64,000 nucleotides of DNA from Lactobacillus sp. ESL0680. Lineage in GTDB: Bacteria; Bacillota; Bacilli; Lactobacillales; Lactobacillaceae. The notes below the pieces were generated by a model. That model was not told the origin of the DNA. It saw nothing but the letters and a program-made list of their open reading frames with translations, and made no database searches. This document shows, piece after piece, positions 42,546 to 53,287 of this stretch (position 1 is the first letter of the stretch; each line of letters opens with the position of its first letter). Position numbers and translations under genes: made by a program. Location of the stretch: positions 1,302,001 through 1,366,000 of the forward strand of contig NZ_CP113945.1 in the NCBI RefSeq assembly GCF_029392855.1. The letters are read 5' to 3'.

Positions 42546-44714
42546 TTATTGATCATCTGAAAAATGGTCGTTATCCTTTGGTGTAGAATCTGTATCAGCT
42601 TTAGGAGCCTTCTCTGGATTTTCCGGATTGTGCTCTTCTACTTCTTCATTCTTCTCTAAAGGAGTTTCTGCCTTTTTTTCATCATGAACATGTTTATCTT
42701 CATTAGCTGTAGTAACTGCTTTTTGATTTTCCTTCTTTTCAGCAGCTGCCTTAGCCTCTTCATAAGTCAAAGCCTTAGATTCACTTGGGTATTCTGGCAT
42801 TTTTTCTGGCATCTTACCCGTTGTATACAGTGACATAATCTGCTTTTCATCTAAAGTTTCATACTTCAACAATGCTTCCGCAATTACGCGGTGCTTGTCG
42901 CGGTTTTCTTTGACAATTTCCACGGCTTTAGCATGAGCTTCATCAAGCAATTCTTTAACTGCTTCGTCAATTTTGGCTGAAGTTGCTTCACTATACGGCT
43001 TAAAGCCATAAGGATTAGTCTCGCCTTCTTTTTCAAGCTCAACCATTCCTAGAGAATCAGTCATTCCGTAGTTAACAACCATGCTGTGAGCAATTTGCGT
43101 TGCCTGTTCAAAGTCGTTAGACGCACCAGTTGATTGGTCACCAACTACAACTTCTTCACCGGCACGACCACCCATTAACCCAACAATCTGTTCCATCAAT
43201 TGCTTCTTAGTCAATAAGAACTGGTCGTCCTTTGGCAGCATCAAGTTATAACCACCTGTGCGGCCGTGTGGGACAATCGTAACCTTACGAACAGTCCGTG
43301 AATCACTTAAAACTAACCCACAGATTGAGTGACCTGCTTCGTGGAAGGCAACACGTTCTCTTTCTTTCTTAGAAATCATGCTGTTTCTCTTAGCTGGTCC
43401 AGCAATGACGCGGTCCTCAGCTTCATCAAGGTCAGTTGCTGTAATTTCAGTACCATTGCGCCGAGCAGCAAGCAATGCGGCTTCATTTAAGAGGTTAGCT
43501 AAATCAGCACCGACAAATCCCGGAGTTTGACGAGCAATCTCCTTTAAGTCAACATCTGAAGCTAGTGGCATGTTCTTGGCATGAACCCGTAAAATAGCTT
43601 CACGACCACGAACATCCGGTGACCCAACTAAGATTTTCCGGTCAAATCGACCCGGACGCAATAGTGCTGGATCCAAAACATCAGACCGGTTGGTTGCGGC
43701 AATAACAATAACACCTTCGTTACCTTCAAAGCCGTCCATTTCAACCAATAATTGGTTCAAAGTCTGCTCACGCTCATCATTACCGCCGCCGCTAGCATTA
43801 CTGCCACGCTTACGGCCGATAGCATCAATTTCATCAATAAAGATAATACTTGGCGCGTTCTTCTTAGCATTGGTGAATAAGTCCCGAACCCGACTAGCAC
43901 CGACACCGACAAACATTTCGACAAAGTCGGAACCAGAAATTGAGAAGAACGGTACATTGGCTTCACCGGCAACTGCCCGTGCAAGCAAGGTCTTACCTGT
44001 ACCCGGAGGACCCTCAAGCAAAACGCCGGATGGAATTTTGGCACCCAGTTTAGTAAACTTAGCCGGATTCTTCAAAAATTCAACGACTTCAACTAATTCT
44101 TGCTTTTCTTCTTCTTCACCAGCAACATCTGAGAAGCGAACCTTATTCTTTTTCGGATCCTCAGGCTTAACGTGTGAGCGGCTGAAGTTCATAATGCCGC
44201 CGCTGCCTGAACCGCCGCGACCGCCGCCTGTCTGACTAATCATCATCCACAACATGACGATAAAGAGAATCGTCGGCACTAACATGACAATTGTTGAAAT
44301 CCAGTTGCCAGACTGCGACTCTCCCTGAGTTGTCATCTTCGTGTCGCTCTTTTGAGCTAAGTCTTGGACATTGGCAACACTTGAATCATTCTGCAGCATC
44401 GTGGTTGAAAACCGCGTCACATGAGACCCTGAATTACCATTAAAGAAGTCAAAACTATTTTTTGATTGGCCCTTATTTCCCTGTGCTGTTTTATAGCTGC
44501 CTGAAACGGTATAGACCCCGTTAGCAGGCTGAACATTAAAGTTCTTAACTTTGCCTTGACGTAAGTCTTTGACAAATTCTGAGTAGCTAATATTTTCACT
44601 GCTGCTAGAATTATCAGAGCCGCCAAGAGCCCAGTTGATACCTCCCAATAACAGAAGGAAGACAACTATATAGAACAAGCCGTTCGATAACAGCCGATTC
44701 CGGTTATTCTTCAT
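42546..44714 (-). CDS. ftsH: ATP-dependent zinc metalloprotease FtsH
   Basis: Membrane AAA+ protease, 722 residues from ATG at 44714 (GGAGG 6 bases before). Two transmembrane helices (about 13-31 and 139-160) bracket an extracellular loop. Walker A GPPGTGKT (235-242), Walker B FIDEID, arginine-finger region RPGRFDR, and zinc site HEAGH (458-462) are present. The roughly 85-residue C-terminal tail is rich in Lys and Glu, longer than in E. coli. It follows tilS directly: hpt, found between them in Bacillus, is absent. Confidence 0.96.
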   Translation of the reverse strand: MKNNRNRLLSNGLFYIVVFLLLLGGINWALGGSDNSSSSENISYSEFVKDLRQGKVKNFNVQPANGVYTVSGSYKTAQGNKGQSKNSFDFFNGNSGSHVTRFSTTMLQNDSSVANVQDLAQKSDTKMTTQGESQSGNWISTIVMLVPTILFIVMLWMMISQTGGGRGGSGSGGIMNFSRSHVKPEDPKKNKVRFSDVAGEEEEKQELVEVVEFLKNPAKFTKLGAKIPSGVLLEGPPGTGKTLLARAVAGEANVPFFSISGSDFVEMFVGVGASRVRDLFTNAKKNAPSIIFIDEIDAIGRKRGSNASGGGNDEREQTLNQLLVEMDGFEGNEGVIVIAATNRSDVLDPALLRPGRFDRKILVGSPDVRGREAILRVHAKNMPLASDVDLKEIARQTPGFVGADLANLLNEAALLAARRNGTEITATDLDEAEDRVIAGPAKRNSMISKKERERVAFHEAGHSICGLVLSDSRTVRKVTIVPHGRTGGYNLMLPKDDQFLLTKKQLMEQIVGLMGGRAGEEVVVGDQSTGASNDFEQATQIAHSMVVNYGMTDSLGMVELEKEGETNPYGFKPYSEATSAKIDEAVKELLDEAHAKAVEIVKENRDKHRVIAEALLKYETLDEKQIMSLYTTGKMPEKMPEYPSESKALTYEEAKAAAEKKENQKAVTTANEDKHVHDEKKAETPLEKNEEVEEHNPENPEKAPKADTDSTPKDNDHFSDDQ

Positions 44715-44800
44715 AAAAAACCTCCGCAAAGTTTCTAGAAATATACGAATAAAAGTTTAACACAAATTTCACTAATGCTCTAATATTTTAAAGGATCTTA

Positions 44801-46066
44801 TCATTTAATGTTATAAACATAATATTGCTCAGCATCAGAGTCAGCTTCTTGATTGCTATAGGCATTTTCAACAAAAAGCACCTGCTTATTTTCAACTAAA
44901 GCTAAGCAATATGGTCGCAATACTGCAGGAATACCACTTTGGGCAAACTTTTTCTTGCTTTTAACATGTTGACCATTCTTCAACAGCAATTTTGCCCCTT
45001 GAGGCAAAGAGCAAGCTATTAATTGGCTCACTGGCTTAGCCTTAAACTGGCCTAATAACTGACCTAATGGACAACTAGTCTTACTTACCACCAAGCGTCG
45101 CGTTCCCCACTTAAATTCGGTGTCGAGTTTAATTGGCTCTGATTTAGGGACTGGCGGCAGCTCAACCGGCATGATGTACCAATACTTTTGGTAATTTAGC
45201 AGCTCAAATCCAGCCAAATTTTCATTAACACGAACATGCCACGTCTGCCAAATGAAGTTCTGCCAATAAGCAATCTGCTCTTGCTCAGAAAGTTGGTCAA
45301 GGGCAGATTCTTGCTGCCGATATGCAAAACCCAAAAATGGTTCAGGTAGCGTTACTGCCGCAAAGGCCCTTACTGCTAAATCTGTTAAGATACTCATCTG
45401 CTGACTATAACGCAAAGCATTAAGTCCAATTGCTGAATTTTCTTGTTTTAACAGCGGCACCACGTGATGGCGCAAGCGATTACGTAACACATCATCAGCA
45501 GCATTGGTTGTATCTTCAACAAACTGTACTTGCTCACGGCGATCGTACTCAAACAGCTGCTCTTTATTATAAGTTAAAAGCGGCCGCAACAGCAGAACTC
45601 CTTGCCACTGGCTAACCGGCTGCAGACTATTCATCTCACTAGGATTGCCCGAACGAATAAATTTTAGCAGGATGTTTTCCAGTAAATCATCACCGTGATG
45701 CGCGGTTAATAAGTAGTCGCCGTGTTCTTGACGCATTACTTTTGCCAAAAAAGCATAACGAAAACTTCGTGCAGCAGCCTCAATTCCCGTATGCGGGTGT
45801 AATTCAACTGGCCAGACAGTATTAATTATCTTAATCTGCTTACCAGAGCAATACTGCTTAATTACCGCAGCTTCTGCACTAGAATCAGGCCGTAATTGAT
45901 GATCCAAATGAGCTGCAACAATTTTTAAATGATATTGGTCCTGCAAATGATTAAGCATGGCCAATAGTGCCATTGAATCTGGGCCACCACTTGTTGCCAC
46001 TACCAACGTTTTGCTAGCTAATGGCAAATCATTTTGCTCAAAAAAGTCCGCAATCTTAGTTGCCAT
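44801..46066 (-). CDS. tilS: tRNA(Ile)-lysidine synthase
   Basis: Converts C34 of tRNA-Ile2 to lysidine so that it reads AUA. 421 residues with PP-loop SGGPDS (26-31), then AHLDHQLRPDS and the TAHHGDDLLENIL stretch; C-terminal domains follow. Its 5' end overlaps the S1-domain gene by 11 bases, indicating coupling. Essential in most bacteria. Confidence 0.93.
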   Translation of the reverse strand: MATKIADFFEQNDLPLASKTLVVATSGGPDSMALLAMLNHLQDQYHLKIVAAHLDHQLRPDSSAEAAVIKQYCSGKQIKIINTVWPVELHPHTGIEAAARSFRYAFLAKVMRQEHGDYLLTAHHGDDLLENILLKFIRSGNPSEMNSLQPVSQWQGVLLLRPLLTYNKEQLFEYDRREQVQFVEDTTNAADDVLRNRLRHHVVPLLKQENSAIGLNALRYSQQMSILTDLAVRAFAAVTLPEPFLGFAYRQQESALDQLSEQEQIAYWQNFIWQTWHVRVNENLAGFELLNYQKYWYIMPVELPPVPKSEPIKLDTEFKWGTRRLVVSKTSCPLGQLLGQFKAKPVSQLIACSLPQGAKLLLKNGQHVKSKKKFAQSGIPAVLRPYCLALVENKQVLFVENAYSNQEADSDAEQYYVYNIK

Positions 46067-46421
46067 AATTCGTTAATTCTTGGTGCAGCTTCTTAATTTC
46101 TGCTTCGCTATCCGTTACCGTTTTTGTCAATACCTGCAAAAAGTCTGCCTTCTCAACAGCAGAAAATTGGTTAGTCCGATCGACTAATGTTGAATCATTG
46201 ACCCGCATCTTCGATAAACTGATTTTTCCCTTAAAATTGTGGATAATCACAGTTCGAACACTTTGACCAACCCGGTAATTATGCCGCTCACGGTCCCAAT
46301 TATTACCAAAATCACTGTGATGGATCAAGCCTGAATGTCTTTTAGGTAATGATACAAAGATACCGAGGTCAGTTATATTGTTAACGACACCAGTTATCCG
46401 TTGTCCTACTTGATATTTCAT
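46056..46421 (-). CDS. S1 RNA-binding domain protein (YabR-like)
   Basis: 121 residues with a single N-terminal S1 domain: YQVGQRITGVVNNITDLGIFVSLP, then GLIHHSD and GKISLSKMR. Matches YabR, found at the same place after divIC in Bacillus; its precise role is unknown but RNA or ribosome binding is expected. Start overlaps the divIC stop by one base. Confidence 0.88.
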   Translation of the reverse strand: MKYQVGQRITGVVNNITDLGIFVSLPKRHSGLIHHSDFGNNWDRERHNYRVGQSVRTVIIHNFKGKISLSKMRVNDSTLVDRTNQFSAVEKADFLQVLTKTVTDSEAEIKKLHQELTNYGN

Positions 46422-46795
46422 TAATTATTATCTTTTTCTTCTGGAATATTGTAGATTGTTTCATTAGGTTTGGAATATAAAAACTTGAACCGCACCAATT
46501 TGGCCACGTAATCCGGATCTTTGAGATCATCACGTTTAGCAGACAGAGCTTGCTTTTCCTTATTAATTGTACTAAGCGACTTTTTGGAAGACTGTACCTG
46601 ACTGTTAATGCGGTTAGTCTGCGCGTGTGTAATGCCAATCTGTACACCCAAAAAGACGAAGATAATCGCAAATACCGCAATTATCCGGTTGCGCCGCACC
46701 CTGTGTACTTCCTGTTCTCTTTTTTCCTGTTTACGTTTCAAACGTGCCATTCGCTCTTCTGGACTAAGCGAATTATAAATGCGTGGTCCTTTCAT
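46421..46795 (-). CDS. divIC: Septum formation protein DivIC (FtsB-like)
   Basis: Bitopic division protein, 124 residues, expected to form a complex with FtsL/DivIB. Basic cytoplasmic N-terminus, one transmembrane helix (about 33-53, IIAVFAIIFVFLGVQI), then an extracytoplasmic coiled coil. Contains YVAKLVRFKFLYSKPNETIYNIP near the end, the family's signature. Has its own extended -10 promoter about 35 bases upstream. Confidence 0.9.
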   Translation of the reverse strand: MKGPRIYNSLSPEERMARLKRKQEKREQEVHRVRRNRIIAVFAIIFVFLGVQIGITHAQTNRINSQVQSSKKSLSTINKEKQALSAKRDDLKDPDYVAKLVRFKFLYSKPNETIYNIPEEKDNN

Positions 46796-46830
46796 TTTTG
46801 ATCCCCTATTATTAAAACAATACTATTTTA

Positions 46831-46839
46831 ATTATAACA
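46831..46839 (-). promoter_or_regulatory. Extended -10 promoter upstream of divIC
   Basis: TGTTATAAT on the minus strand between rqcP and divIC, without a convincing -35. It suggests that divIC-tilS can be transcribed apart from mfd-rqcP. Confidence 0.5.
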
Positions 46840-46874
46840 AGGCCACCTATAAAAGTCATTAATATCGAAAACGA

Positions 46875-47117
46875 TTAATCAACTAGTTCATAAAGCTCAC
46901 TTGCCTCAGCCTTTTTGGTAGTTTCGCGAATTGCGCACACCTTGGCCTTAACTTGTCTTGAACCATAACCGACTTCAATAACGTCACCGACTTTAACATC
47001 ATAGCTGGACTTAACTACCCGGTCATTAACCTTAATTCGTCCTTGATCGGCCATTTCCTTGGCAATCGGCCGTCTCTTAACTAACCGCGAAACTTTTAAA
47101 AATTTATCAATTCGCAT
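46875..47117 (-). CDS. rqcP: S4-domain RNA-binding protein RqcP (YabO)
   Basis: 80 residues, almost entirely an S4 domain: MRIDKFLKVSRLVKRRPIAKEMADQGRIKVN. RqcP acts with RqcH in alanine tailing of stalled nascent chains. ATG at 47117, 6 bases after AGAGGG, is preferred to an upstream in-frame codon. Overlap-close to mfd (10-base gap). Confidence 0.9.
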   Translation of the reverse strand: MRIDKFLKVSRLVKRRPIAKEMADQGRIKVNDRVVKSSYDVKVGDVIEVGYGSRQVKAKVCAIRETTKKAEASELYELVD

Positions 47118-47127
47118 TTTTAACCCT

Positions 47128-50100
47128 CTATTCTTGAATAATATCACTTGCTGCAGTCATAAACGTCATCAATTCATTGGTCAGCATGCGGCTATTCTCC
47201 TTATCTGGCAGTTCTAGCAGAACCGCCAGCCGCTTTTGCGGCGATAAGCTTATTCTAGCCTTTAAATTAACGTGTTCCAAAGCTTTAAAAATATTTGGCC
47301 CTTCTAATTCCCGACTAGCATCAGGCGCAAACTCAACTTTGACCCGATTGGCTGTTTTAACAATATTTAAAACCTGAGCTAAATCAGTCTCAATCTTCAA
47401 GTTAGCCATTGCCAGCAGGTTCTCAACCGGCTGTGGATAATCACCAAACCGGTCAATCAATTCATCCTGAATTTGGTCAAGCTCATCAGCATCAGCCGTT
47501 TTAATTTTCTTGTAGAACTCAATTTTTTCTTCTTGATCGCCAATATACGTGTCAGGAATATAAGCTTCTAAGCCTAAATCAATTTCCGCATTAGTCTTGT
47601 TAACGCGCTTTTTGCCCTTACGTTCACGAACCGCATCAGCCAGCATTTGTGAGTACAGGTCATAGCCGACACTGTCAATAAAGCCGTGCTGCTGGGCACC
47701 AAGCATGTTGCCGGCACCTCTAATTGACAGATCACGCATTGCAATCTTAAAGCCGGAGCCTAATTCAGTAAAATCACGAATTGCATCCAGCCGCTTTTCA
47801 CCAATTTCGGTTAAGACCTTATTAGGCTGATACAAAAAGTAGGCATACGCCAATCGCGCACTACGACCGATCCGGCCCCGCAACTGGTAAAGCTGACTTA
47901 GACCATAATGGTCCGCGTCTTCCACAATCATTGTGTTCACATTGGGCATATCAATCCCCGTTTCAATGATGGTTGTGGTCACCAAGATGTCAAACTCCCG
48001 ATTTAAAAAGCGGTACAGAATGTCTTCCATCTGGTTCTGACTCATGCGCCCGTGCACACTGGCAATGCGCGCCTGCGGAATCAAATTTTGCAACTGGTTA
48101 ACAACATCGTCGATATCACCAATCCGATTATGCAGGTAAAAGACCTGCCCTCCGCGCTGCATTTCCCGTAAGCACGCATCCTTAATCACGCTTGGAATCT
48201 GTTCCATGACATAGGTTTGAATAGGATACCGATTAGACGGCGGCGTTTCCATAACCGATAGGTCATGGACACCGACCATTGACATATGGAGCGTTCGCGG
48301 AATTGGCGTTGCCGTCAAGGTCAACACGTCAATATTGGCCTTGAGTTCCTTCAGCTTTTCCTTGTGCTTAACGCCAAAGCGCTGTTCTTCGTCGACAATT
48401 AAGAGTCCCAGATTTTTAAACTTAACATCCTTAGACAAGATCCGGTGTGTGCCGACTACTAAGTCAACCTTACCATCTTTCAATCCGGCAACGATTTCTT
48501 TAGCTTCTGCTGGAGTTTGAAAACGTGACAGCATCGCAAAATTAACCGGAAAATCTTTAAACCGATCCTGGATTGTCTCGTAATGCTGCTGCGCCAAAAT
48601 CGTTGTCGGTACCAAAAAGGCGACTTGCTTATTGTCTTGAATGGCCTTAAAAGCTGCCCGCAAGGCTACTTCTGTCTTACCAAAGCCAACATCCCCCACA
48701 AGCAGACGGTCCATCGGCTTATCTTGCTCCATGTCATGCTTAATTTCCTTAATTGACCGCAACTGATCCGGTGTCTCCACATAAGGAAAAGAATCTTCAA
48801 ATTGCCGCTGCAAGTCATCATCTGGTGAAAAGGCAAAGCCCTTTTCAGACTCACGCTTGGCATACAACTCAATGAGATCATCGGCAATATCCTCAACCTT
48901 TGACTGTACCTTGCGCTTCGTCTTCGCCCATTCACTGCCGCCTAACTTGTTAACGTGAGGAGATTTACCTTCCGAAGCAACATACTTTTGCACCAAGCTT
49001 AATTGATCGGCAGGCACAAACAATTGGTCGCCGTGCTGGTAGGTAATGGTAATGTAATCCCGTTTAACGCCCTGATTTTCTAGTGTTTTAATTCCTTCAA
49101 AACGGCCAATCCCGTGATTAACATGAACGACATAATCGCCTGGCTTCAGTTCAGTATAGTTACGCAAACGCTGAGCATTTTCCAGCGTTTTTATTCGCCG
49201 TTTATGGTGCGTTGTCTTATTAAACAATTCGTGCTCGGTCAGATAAACCAAACTAATTCCAGGCAGTGTAAAGCCATTGGTAAACCCGCCAACAATAATC
49301 TGCGTTTGGTGCTCGCTAATTGCACCAGCATCAACTACCGGCACATCAAGACCAAATTCCGCCATTGTTTGACTGATCTGGCGTGCCCTTTTATCGTTGT
49401 CCGCCTGCAAAATCACTGTTTGCCGCGTCTTCTGGTAAGATTCAATTTCGGTCTTAATCAGTGGCATCTGACTAAAGAATTGCTGCGGCTCACGTGTCTG
49501 CCAGTCAAACAATTGCCCCAAGCGAATGCGTCCCATACTCCGTTGAAAGAGTGAAAAATAAATGTGGGCGTGCTGATCCTTGGTCCAATTTTGATTAAAA
49601 TTAGCACGCAACTCTTGTCCCGGCAGCATTGCTCCGGTCTTTAATTCATCATCAATAAAGCCGGCATTCTGCTGGTCCACGGTTTTAACTGCCTGATCGA
49701 TTAACGGCCAATCATCTAGTAACACCACGCCACTTGGCGCAAGGTATGCTAATAAATTACTCGGCTCCTTAATTAAAAAATCAACCAAAAAGGCATAATT
49801 TTGCGGCAAGGTGCCATCTTTGAGCTCATCAAGCGTTTGCGTAAAGTGATCCTTAACTGCTTCTACTGGCGCCGGCGCATCAGCCATCGCTTTAGCAATC
49901 GCAGCCCGTGCCTGTGCAAAATCATCAGCCGTAAAAACCCGATCCTGTGCGGCGGCAACGGTGACTTGGTCTAAGGTCTTTTGACTGCGCTGACTAGCCA
50001 AGTCAAATTCTTTAATCGTATCAATTTCATCACCGAAAAATTCCATTCGCAGCGGATTTTCCCGGTCTAACGGATAAATATCTAAAATATCGCCGCGTAA

Positions 50101-50619
50101 AGCAAATTCACCCGGACGCGCGACCAAGTTTTCCCGGCGATAGCCTGTCTGCACCAGCCAACTGGTTAACGCAGCCAAATCAAATTCTTTGCCTGGGGCA
50201 AACTCACGCCGAGCCTGTTTAAATGCAGCTGGATCTGACAGCTGATACTGCAAGCCTTGCGGGGTTGTTACCACAATTCCCGGCTGCTCACTCAATAATA
50301 AGTTAAGTGCTTGAATCCGGCCACTCAATTCATCAGGCGAACTTACCGCAGTCTGCGTGGCAATTGTCGCGTCAACCGGAAAGCTTTGCACCATGCCGCT
50401 AGGCATAATAGCACTTAACTCACTGGTTAATTTTTGTGCCTTACTTTCACTTTCTTCAATTAACAGCAATGGCTGGTTTAATTCATGAACAATTTGTTTT
50501 AACAGCAGACTAAAAGCACCGGCAGTAGCGCCAGTGATCAAAGAATTATTAACTTGAGTAGTTTTTTTAATAAAATCTGATAAACCTTGATCTTGTTCAA
50601 GTAAATTTGTTAAACGCAT
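47128..50619 (-). CDS. mfd: Transcription-repair coupling factor Mfd
   Basis: 1163-residue translocase that removes stalled RNA polymerase and recruits UvrA. A UvrB-like N-terminal module, the polymerase-interacting domain (GDYVVHVNHGIGRFEGI, from about 493), RecG-like motor with GDVGFGKT (642-649) and DEEQ (743-746), then the TRCF C-terminal domain. Starts immediately after the pth stop (1-base gap), so translation is coupled. Confidence 0.97.
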   Translation of the reverse strand: MRLTNLLEQDQGLSDFIKKTTQVNNSLITGATAGAFSLLLKQIVHELNQPLLLIEESESKAQKLTSELSAIMPSGMVQSFPVDATIATQTAVSSPDELSGRIQALNLLLSEQPGIVVTTPQGLQYQLSDPAAFKQARREFAPGKEFDLAALTSWLVQTGYRRENLVARPGEFALRGDILDIYPLDRENPLRMEFFGDEIDTIKEFDLASQRSQKTLDQVTVAAAQDRVFTADDFAQARAAIAKAMADAPAPVEAVKDHFTQTLDELKDGTLPQNYAFLVDFLIKEPSNLLAYLAPSGVVLLDDWPLIDQAVKTVDQQNAGFIDDELKTGAMLPGQELRANFNQNWTKDQHAHIYFSLFQRSMGRIRLGQLFDWQTREPQQFFSQMPLIKTEIESYQKTRQTVILQADNDKRARQISQTMAEFGLDVPVVDAGAISEHQTQIIVGGFTNGFTLPGISLVYLTEHELFNKTTHHKRRIKTLENAQRLRNYTELKPGDYVVHVNHGIGRFEGIKTLENQGVKRDYITITYQHGDQLFVPADQLSLVQKYVASEGKSPHVNKLGGSEWAKTKRKVQSKVEDIADDLIELYAKRESEKGFAFSPDDDLQRQFEDSFPYVETPDQLRSIKEIKHDMEQDKPMDRLLVGDVGFGKTEVALRAAFKAIQDNKQVAFLVPTTILAQQHYETIQDRFKDFPVNFAMLSRFQTPAEAKEIVAGLKDGKVDLVVGTHRILSKDVKFKNLGLLIVDEEQRFGVKHKEKLKELKANIDVLTLTATPIPRTLHMSMVGVHDLSVMETPPSNRYPIQTYVMEQIPSVIKDACLREMQRGGQVFYLHNRIGDIDDVVNQLQNLIPQARIASVHGRMSQNQMEDILYRFLNREFDILVTTTIIETGIDMPNVNTMIVEDADHYGLSQLYQLRGRIGRSARLAYAYFLYQPNKVLTEIGEKRLDAIRDFTELGSGFKIAMRDLSIRGAGNMLGAQQHGFIDSVGYDLYSQMLADAVRERKGKKRVNKTNAEIDLGLEAYIPDTYIGDQEEKIEFYKKIKTADADELDQIQDELIDRFGDYPQPVENLLAMANLKIETDLAQVLNIVKTANRVKVEFAPDASRELEGPNIFKALEHVNLKARISLSPQKRLAVLLELPDKENSRMLTNELMTFMTAASDIIQE

Positions 50620-50620
50620 T

Positions 50621-51187
50621 TTAGTTATATTTATTCATTAAATATTGGCTGCTTTGACCAGCAATAAAATCAGCGATAATCTGACTGCTCTTGGCAAAGG
50701 CAGCTGACATTAACTCCTGCTGCTCCTTATTAAATGGCGACAATACCCAAGAAATCACACTTGCTTCTGTGACTTCTGCAGGATGACGAATACCAATCTT
50801 CAAGCGGTTAAAGTCACTTGTTCCTAAGTCGCGAATAATGCTTCTAATGCCATTATGACCGCCCGACTTACCATTGGCCCGGACCCGGATTTTGCCTAAA
50901 GCCATGTCCATGTCATCTTGAATAATTAAGATATCTTGTGGTGCCACCTTAAAAAAGTGCGCTACTTGGGCAACGGAGCGACCTGAATCATTCATGTATG
51001 TCTGCGGTTCAAGTAAGATAACATCTGTGCCATTGATTTTTTGTTTTGTAAATTTGCCTTCAAACTTATCACGTTCAAGCGTGAGGCCATTTTCTGACAA
51101 ATAATGATCTAGTGCCATAAAGCCTGTATTATGCTTAGTACCATCGTATTTTTTGCCTGGATTTCCCAGACCTGCAATAATTTTCAT
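50621..51187 (-). CDS. pth: Peptidyl-tRNA hydrolase
   Basis: Recycles peptidyl-tRNA, 188 residues. ATG at 51187 (MKIIAGLGNPGKKY) follows AAGGGG by 7 bases; upstream residues are not conserved. The catalytic His19 in TKHNTGFM, plus DDMDMALG and GGHNGIRSI, are in place. First gene of pth-mfd. Confidence 0.96.
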   Translation of the reverse strand: MKIIAGLGNPGKKYDGTKHNTGFMALDHYLSENGLTLERDKFEGKFTKQKINGTDVILLEPQTYMNDSGRSVAQVAHFFKVAPQDILIIQDDMDMALGKIRVRANGKSGGHNGIRSIIRDLGTSDFNRLKIGIRHPAEVTEASVISWVLSPFNKEQQELMSAAFAKSSQIIADFIAGQSSQYLMNKYN

Positions 51188-51335
51188 TAAAATTCCCCTT
51201 ATATTTAATCGTATTAATGATAGCACATTCGCGCCATTTATTTAGCTTAACAGCTATAATCCAGCAACTAGTTTTCAATTGCATTTATCAGTTTGGCAAT
51301 TTATTTTAATGTTTATTTAATCGTAAAACCATCTA

Positions 51336-51344
51336 TGTTATAAT
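51336..51344 (+). promoter_or_regulatory. Extended -10 promoter of the CBS-ACT gene
   Basis: TGTTATAAT on the plus strand about 33 bases before the ATG at 51378. No clear -35. Confidence 0.55.
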
Positions 51345-51377
51345 TACTTGGATTATTATACAAATGGAGGCAATCTC

Positions 51378-52088
51378 ATGCTTATTAAATCTTTAGTTAT
51401 TAAAAAAGATTACCTAGTAACGGTTAACGAGCACGCCACACTCGAAGAAGCACTTAAAACTCTCGAAGATTCCGGGTTTCGGTGTGTGCCGATTCTTGAT
51501 GACACTGGCACTATTTTCCGTGGTAATATTTACAAGATGCACATCTACCGGCACAAATCCCAAGGTAAGGATATGAGTCTGCCGGTCACTGAATTACTAA
51601 AAAATGCCACTAAAACAATTAAAGTAAACTCACCATTTTTTAAAGTTTTCTTCACGATTAAGGACTTACCTTATATTTCGGTTTTAGACGAAGGCGGCAA
51701 GTTTTACGGTATTCTGACCCACTCCCGCTTACTCGATATGTTGTCTAACGCTTGGAACATTAAGACTGGCTCTTATGTCTTTACGGTACTGACCGACAAC
51801 GACCGCGGTAACTTGGCTAAGATGACCAAGGTCATTACTAAGTATTCAAATATTGCCGGTGTTATGAGCTTAGACGCAACCGCAGCTGAAAACGACGGAA
51901 CTTTTGTCCGCCGAATTCTATTTACACTGCCAGCTGGCATCAGTGAAAGCACCTTGAAGACCATTGTCAGCAAGCTAGAACATAAAGGCTATGTTGTTTC
52001 TGAAATTGAAGACTTACAAGCCGGAATGACCATCATGAGCGATGAAAATCCCGGAGTTTACATTGACAATGCAGAAAGCAATAATTAA
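51378..52088 (+). CDS. CBS-ACT domain protein, possible c-di-AMP sensor
   Basis: 236 residues. ATG at 51378 with GGAGG 7 bases before it. Two CBS motifs (about 1-120) are followed by an ACT-like C-terminal domain (from GSYVFTVLTDNDRGNLAKM). Related CBS proteins of Firmicutes (CbpA/CbpB, DarB) bind cyclic di-AMP; this architecture fits that group but the ligand is not shown by sequence. Monocistronic, divergent from pth. Confidence 0.78.
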   Translation: MLIKSLVIKKDYLVTVNEHATLEEALKTLEDSGFRCVPILDDTGTIFRGNIYKMHIYRHKSQGKDMSLPVTELLKNATKTIKVNSPFFKVFFTIKDLPYISVLDEGGKFYGILTHSRLLDMLSNAWNIKTGSYVFTVLTDNDRGNLAKMTKVITKYSNIAGVMSLDATAAENDGTFVRRILFTLPAGISESTLKTIVSKLEHKGYVVSEIEDLQAGMTIMSDENPGVYIDNAESNN

Positions 52089-52104
52089 AATTCACTAATC
52101 TAAT

Positions 52105-52140
52105 AAAACCGTTGCTAGGAATAATCTAGCAGCGGTTTTT
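52105..52140. terminator. Bidirectional terminator between the CBS-ACT gene and alr
   Basis: AAAACCGTTGCTAG and CTAGCAGCGGTTTTT form a long stem with one T-G type mismatch. U-runs on both strands serve the convergent genes. Confidence 0.9.
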
Positions 52141-52155
52141 AGTTTAATAAATTAA

Positions 52156-53286
52156 TTATTCGTGATCGTAAATTCGTGGCAGGCGATCATCAAGTAAACA
52201 GGCCACCTCATAGTGAATTGAATCAACATAATCCGCAGCTGCCTTGATATTATTAGGTGCAGTGGGATCATTAGAAATTAATACCACTTTGGTGCCAGCA
52301 GGCATCTCATGCGGCAATAGCACCATCAATTGATCCATGCAGACGCGGCCAACAATGGGACAATATTCATCTCCCACTTTGACTTTAAAACCTTGGAACT
52401 TCCGAATGAAGCCATCAGCATAACCAACGGGAACCGTACCAATGATTTGGTCCCGATCAGCAATATAAGTTGAACCATAGCCCACACCTTGACCTTGGTG
52501 AATTGTATGGACCTGCACCAATTCACTTTCAAATGACAAAGCTGGCTGCAACTTAATCTTAGTAGATAAGTCCGCGCTATTTGGATTAGAGGACGGATTA
52601 AGCCCATAAAGACCAATCCCGAAGCGTACCAAATCGCTAGGGATTTTTTTATCAAAAACACTTGCGGCAGTATTATCAACATGAATCCATTTTGGCTTTA
52701 CTTTAAGCAGGCTCTTCAGGTGGTTAAAGCGCACAACCTGCTGCTTGAAATAAGTATCATCACTGCTATCGGCAGATGCAAAGTGAGTGAACATTCCTTC
52801 AATGATAAAATGCTCATTAGCAAGCAAAAAGTCATTGGCAGCCACAAATTCATCGTCGCTGCTAAAACCGATGCGGCCCATACCCGAGTCAATTGCCAAG
52901 TGAATTTTTAACTGTAAATCGGTAGTCGCCAAGTTTTGTGCTGCTGCTTTTAGCCATGCCAAATCTGGCACAGTCAAAGAGACACCATTAGCTGCTGCCA
53001 GCGTTGCATATTCAACTGGCGTCACGCCCAAAACCAAAATGGGTTGGACAATCCCAGCCCGCCGTAATTCCAGTGCTTCATCCAAAATTGCCACACAAAA
53101 GCCCGCTGCACCGGCTTTTGCAGCAACCTGCGCGACCTTGACTGCTCCGTGACCATAGGCATTGGCCTTAACTACCGCGAACAACTTCTGTCCCGGTTCT
53201 AAATGATTTAATTCTTGCTTGATATTTTGTCTGATTGCATCTAAGTCAACACGGACTGCTGCCGGACGATGTATTCCTGGAACCAT
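52156..53286 (-). CDS. alr: Alanine racemase
   Basis: PLP enzyme giving D-alanine for the cell wall, 376 residues. ATG at 53286 follows GGAG by 7 bases. PLP Lys40 in [11 protein letters not shown] and the second catalytic Tyr in [10 protein letters not shown] (about 265) are present. Follows acpS by one base, the usual acpS-alr pair. Confidence 0.97.
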   Translation of the reverse strand: MVPGIHRPAAVRVDLDAIRQNIKQELNHLEPGQKLFAVVKANAYGHGAVKVAQVAAKAGAAGFCVAILDEALELRRAGIVQPILVLGVTPVEYATLAAANGVSLTVPDLAWLKAAAQNLATTDLQLKIHLAIDSGMGRIGFSSDDEFVAANDFLLANEHFIIEGMFTHFASADSSDDTYFKQQVVRFNHLKSLLKVKPKWIHVDNTAASVFDKKIPSDLVRFGIGLYGLNPSSNPNSADLSTKIKLQPALSFESELVQVHTIHQGQGVGYGSTYIADRDQIIGTVPVGYADGFIRKFQGFKVKVGDEYCPIVGRVCMDQLMVLLPHEMPAGTKVVLISNDPTAPNNIKAAADYVDSIHYEVACLLDDRLPRIYDHE

Positions 53287-53287
53287 T

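Noticed and set aside
43690..44235. 181-codon ORF antisense to ftsH
   Set aside because: Shadow of the ftsH frame; Pro/Ser-rich translation has no family features and no good SD, and ftsH is unquestionably coding here.
49114..49554. 146-codon ORF antisense to mfd
   Set aside because: Opposes conserved helicase sequence of mfd; no SD or recognisable features.
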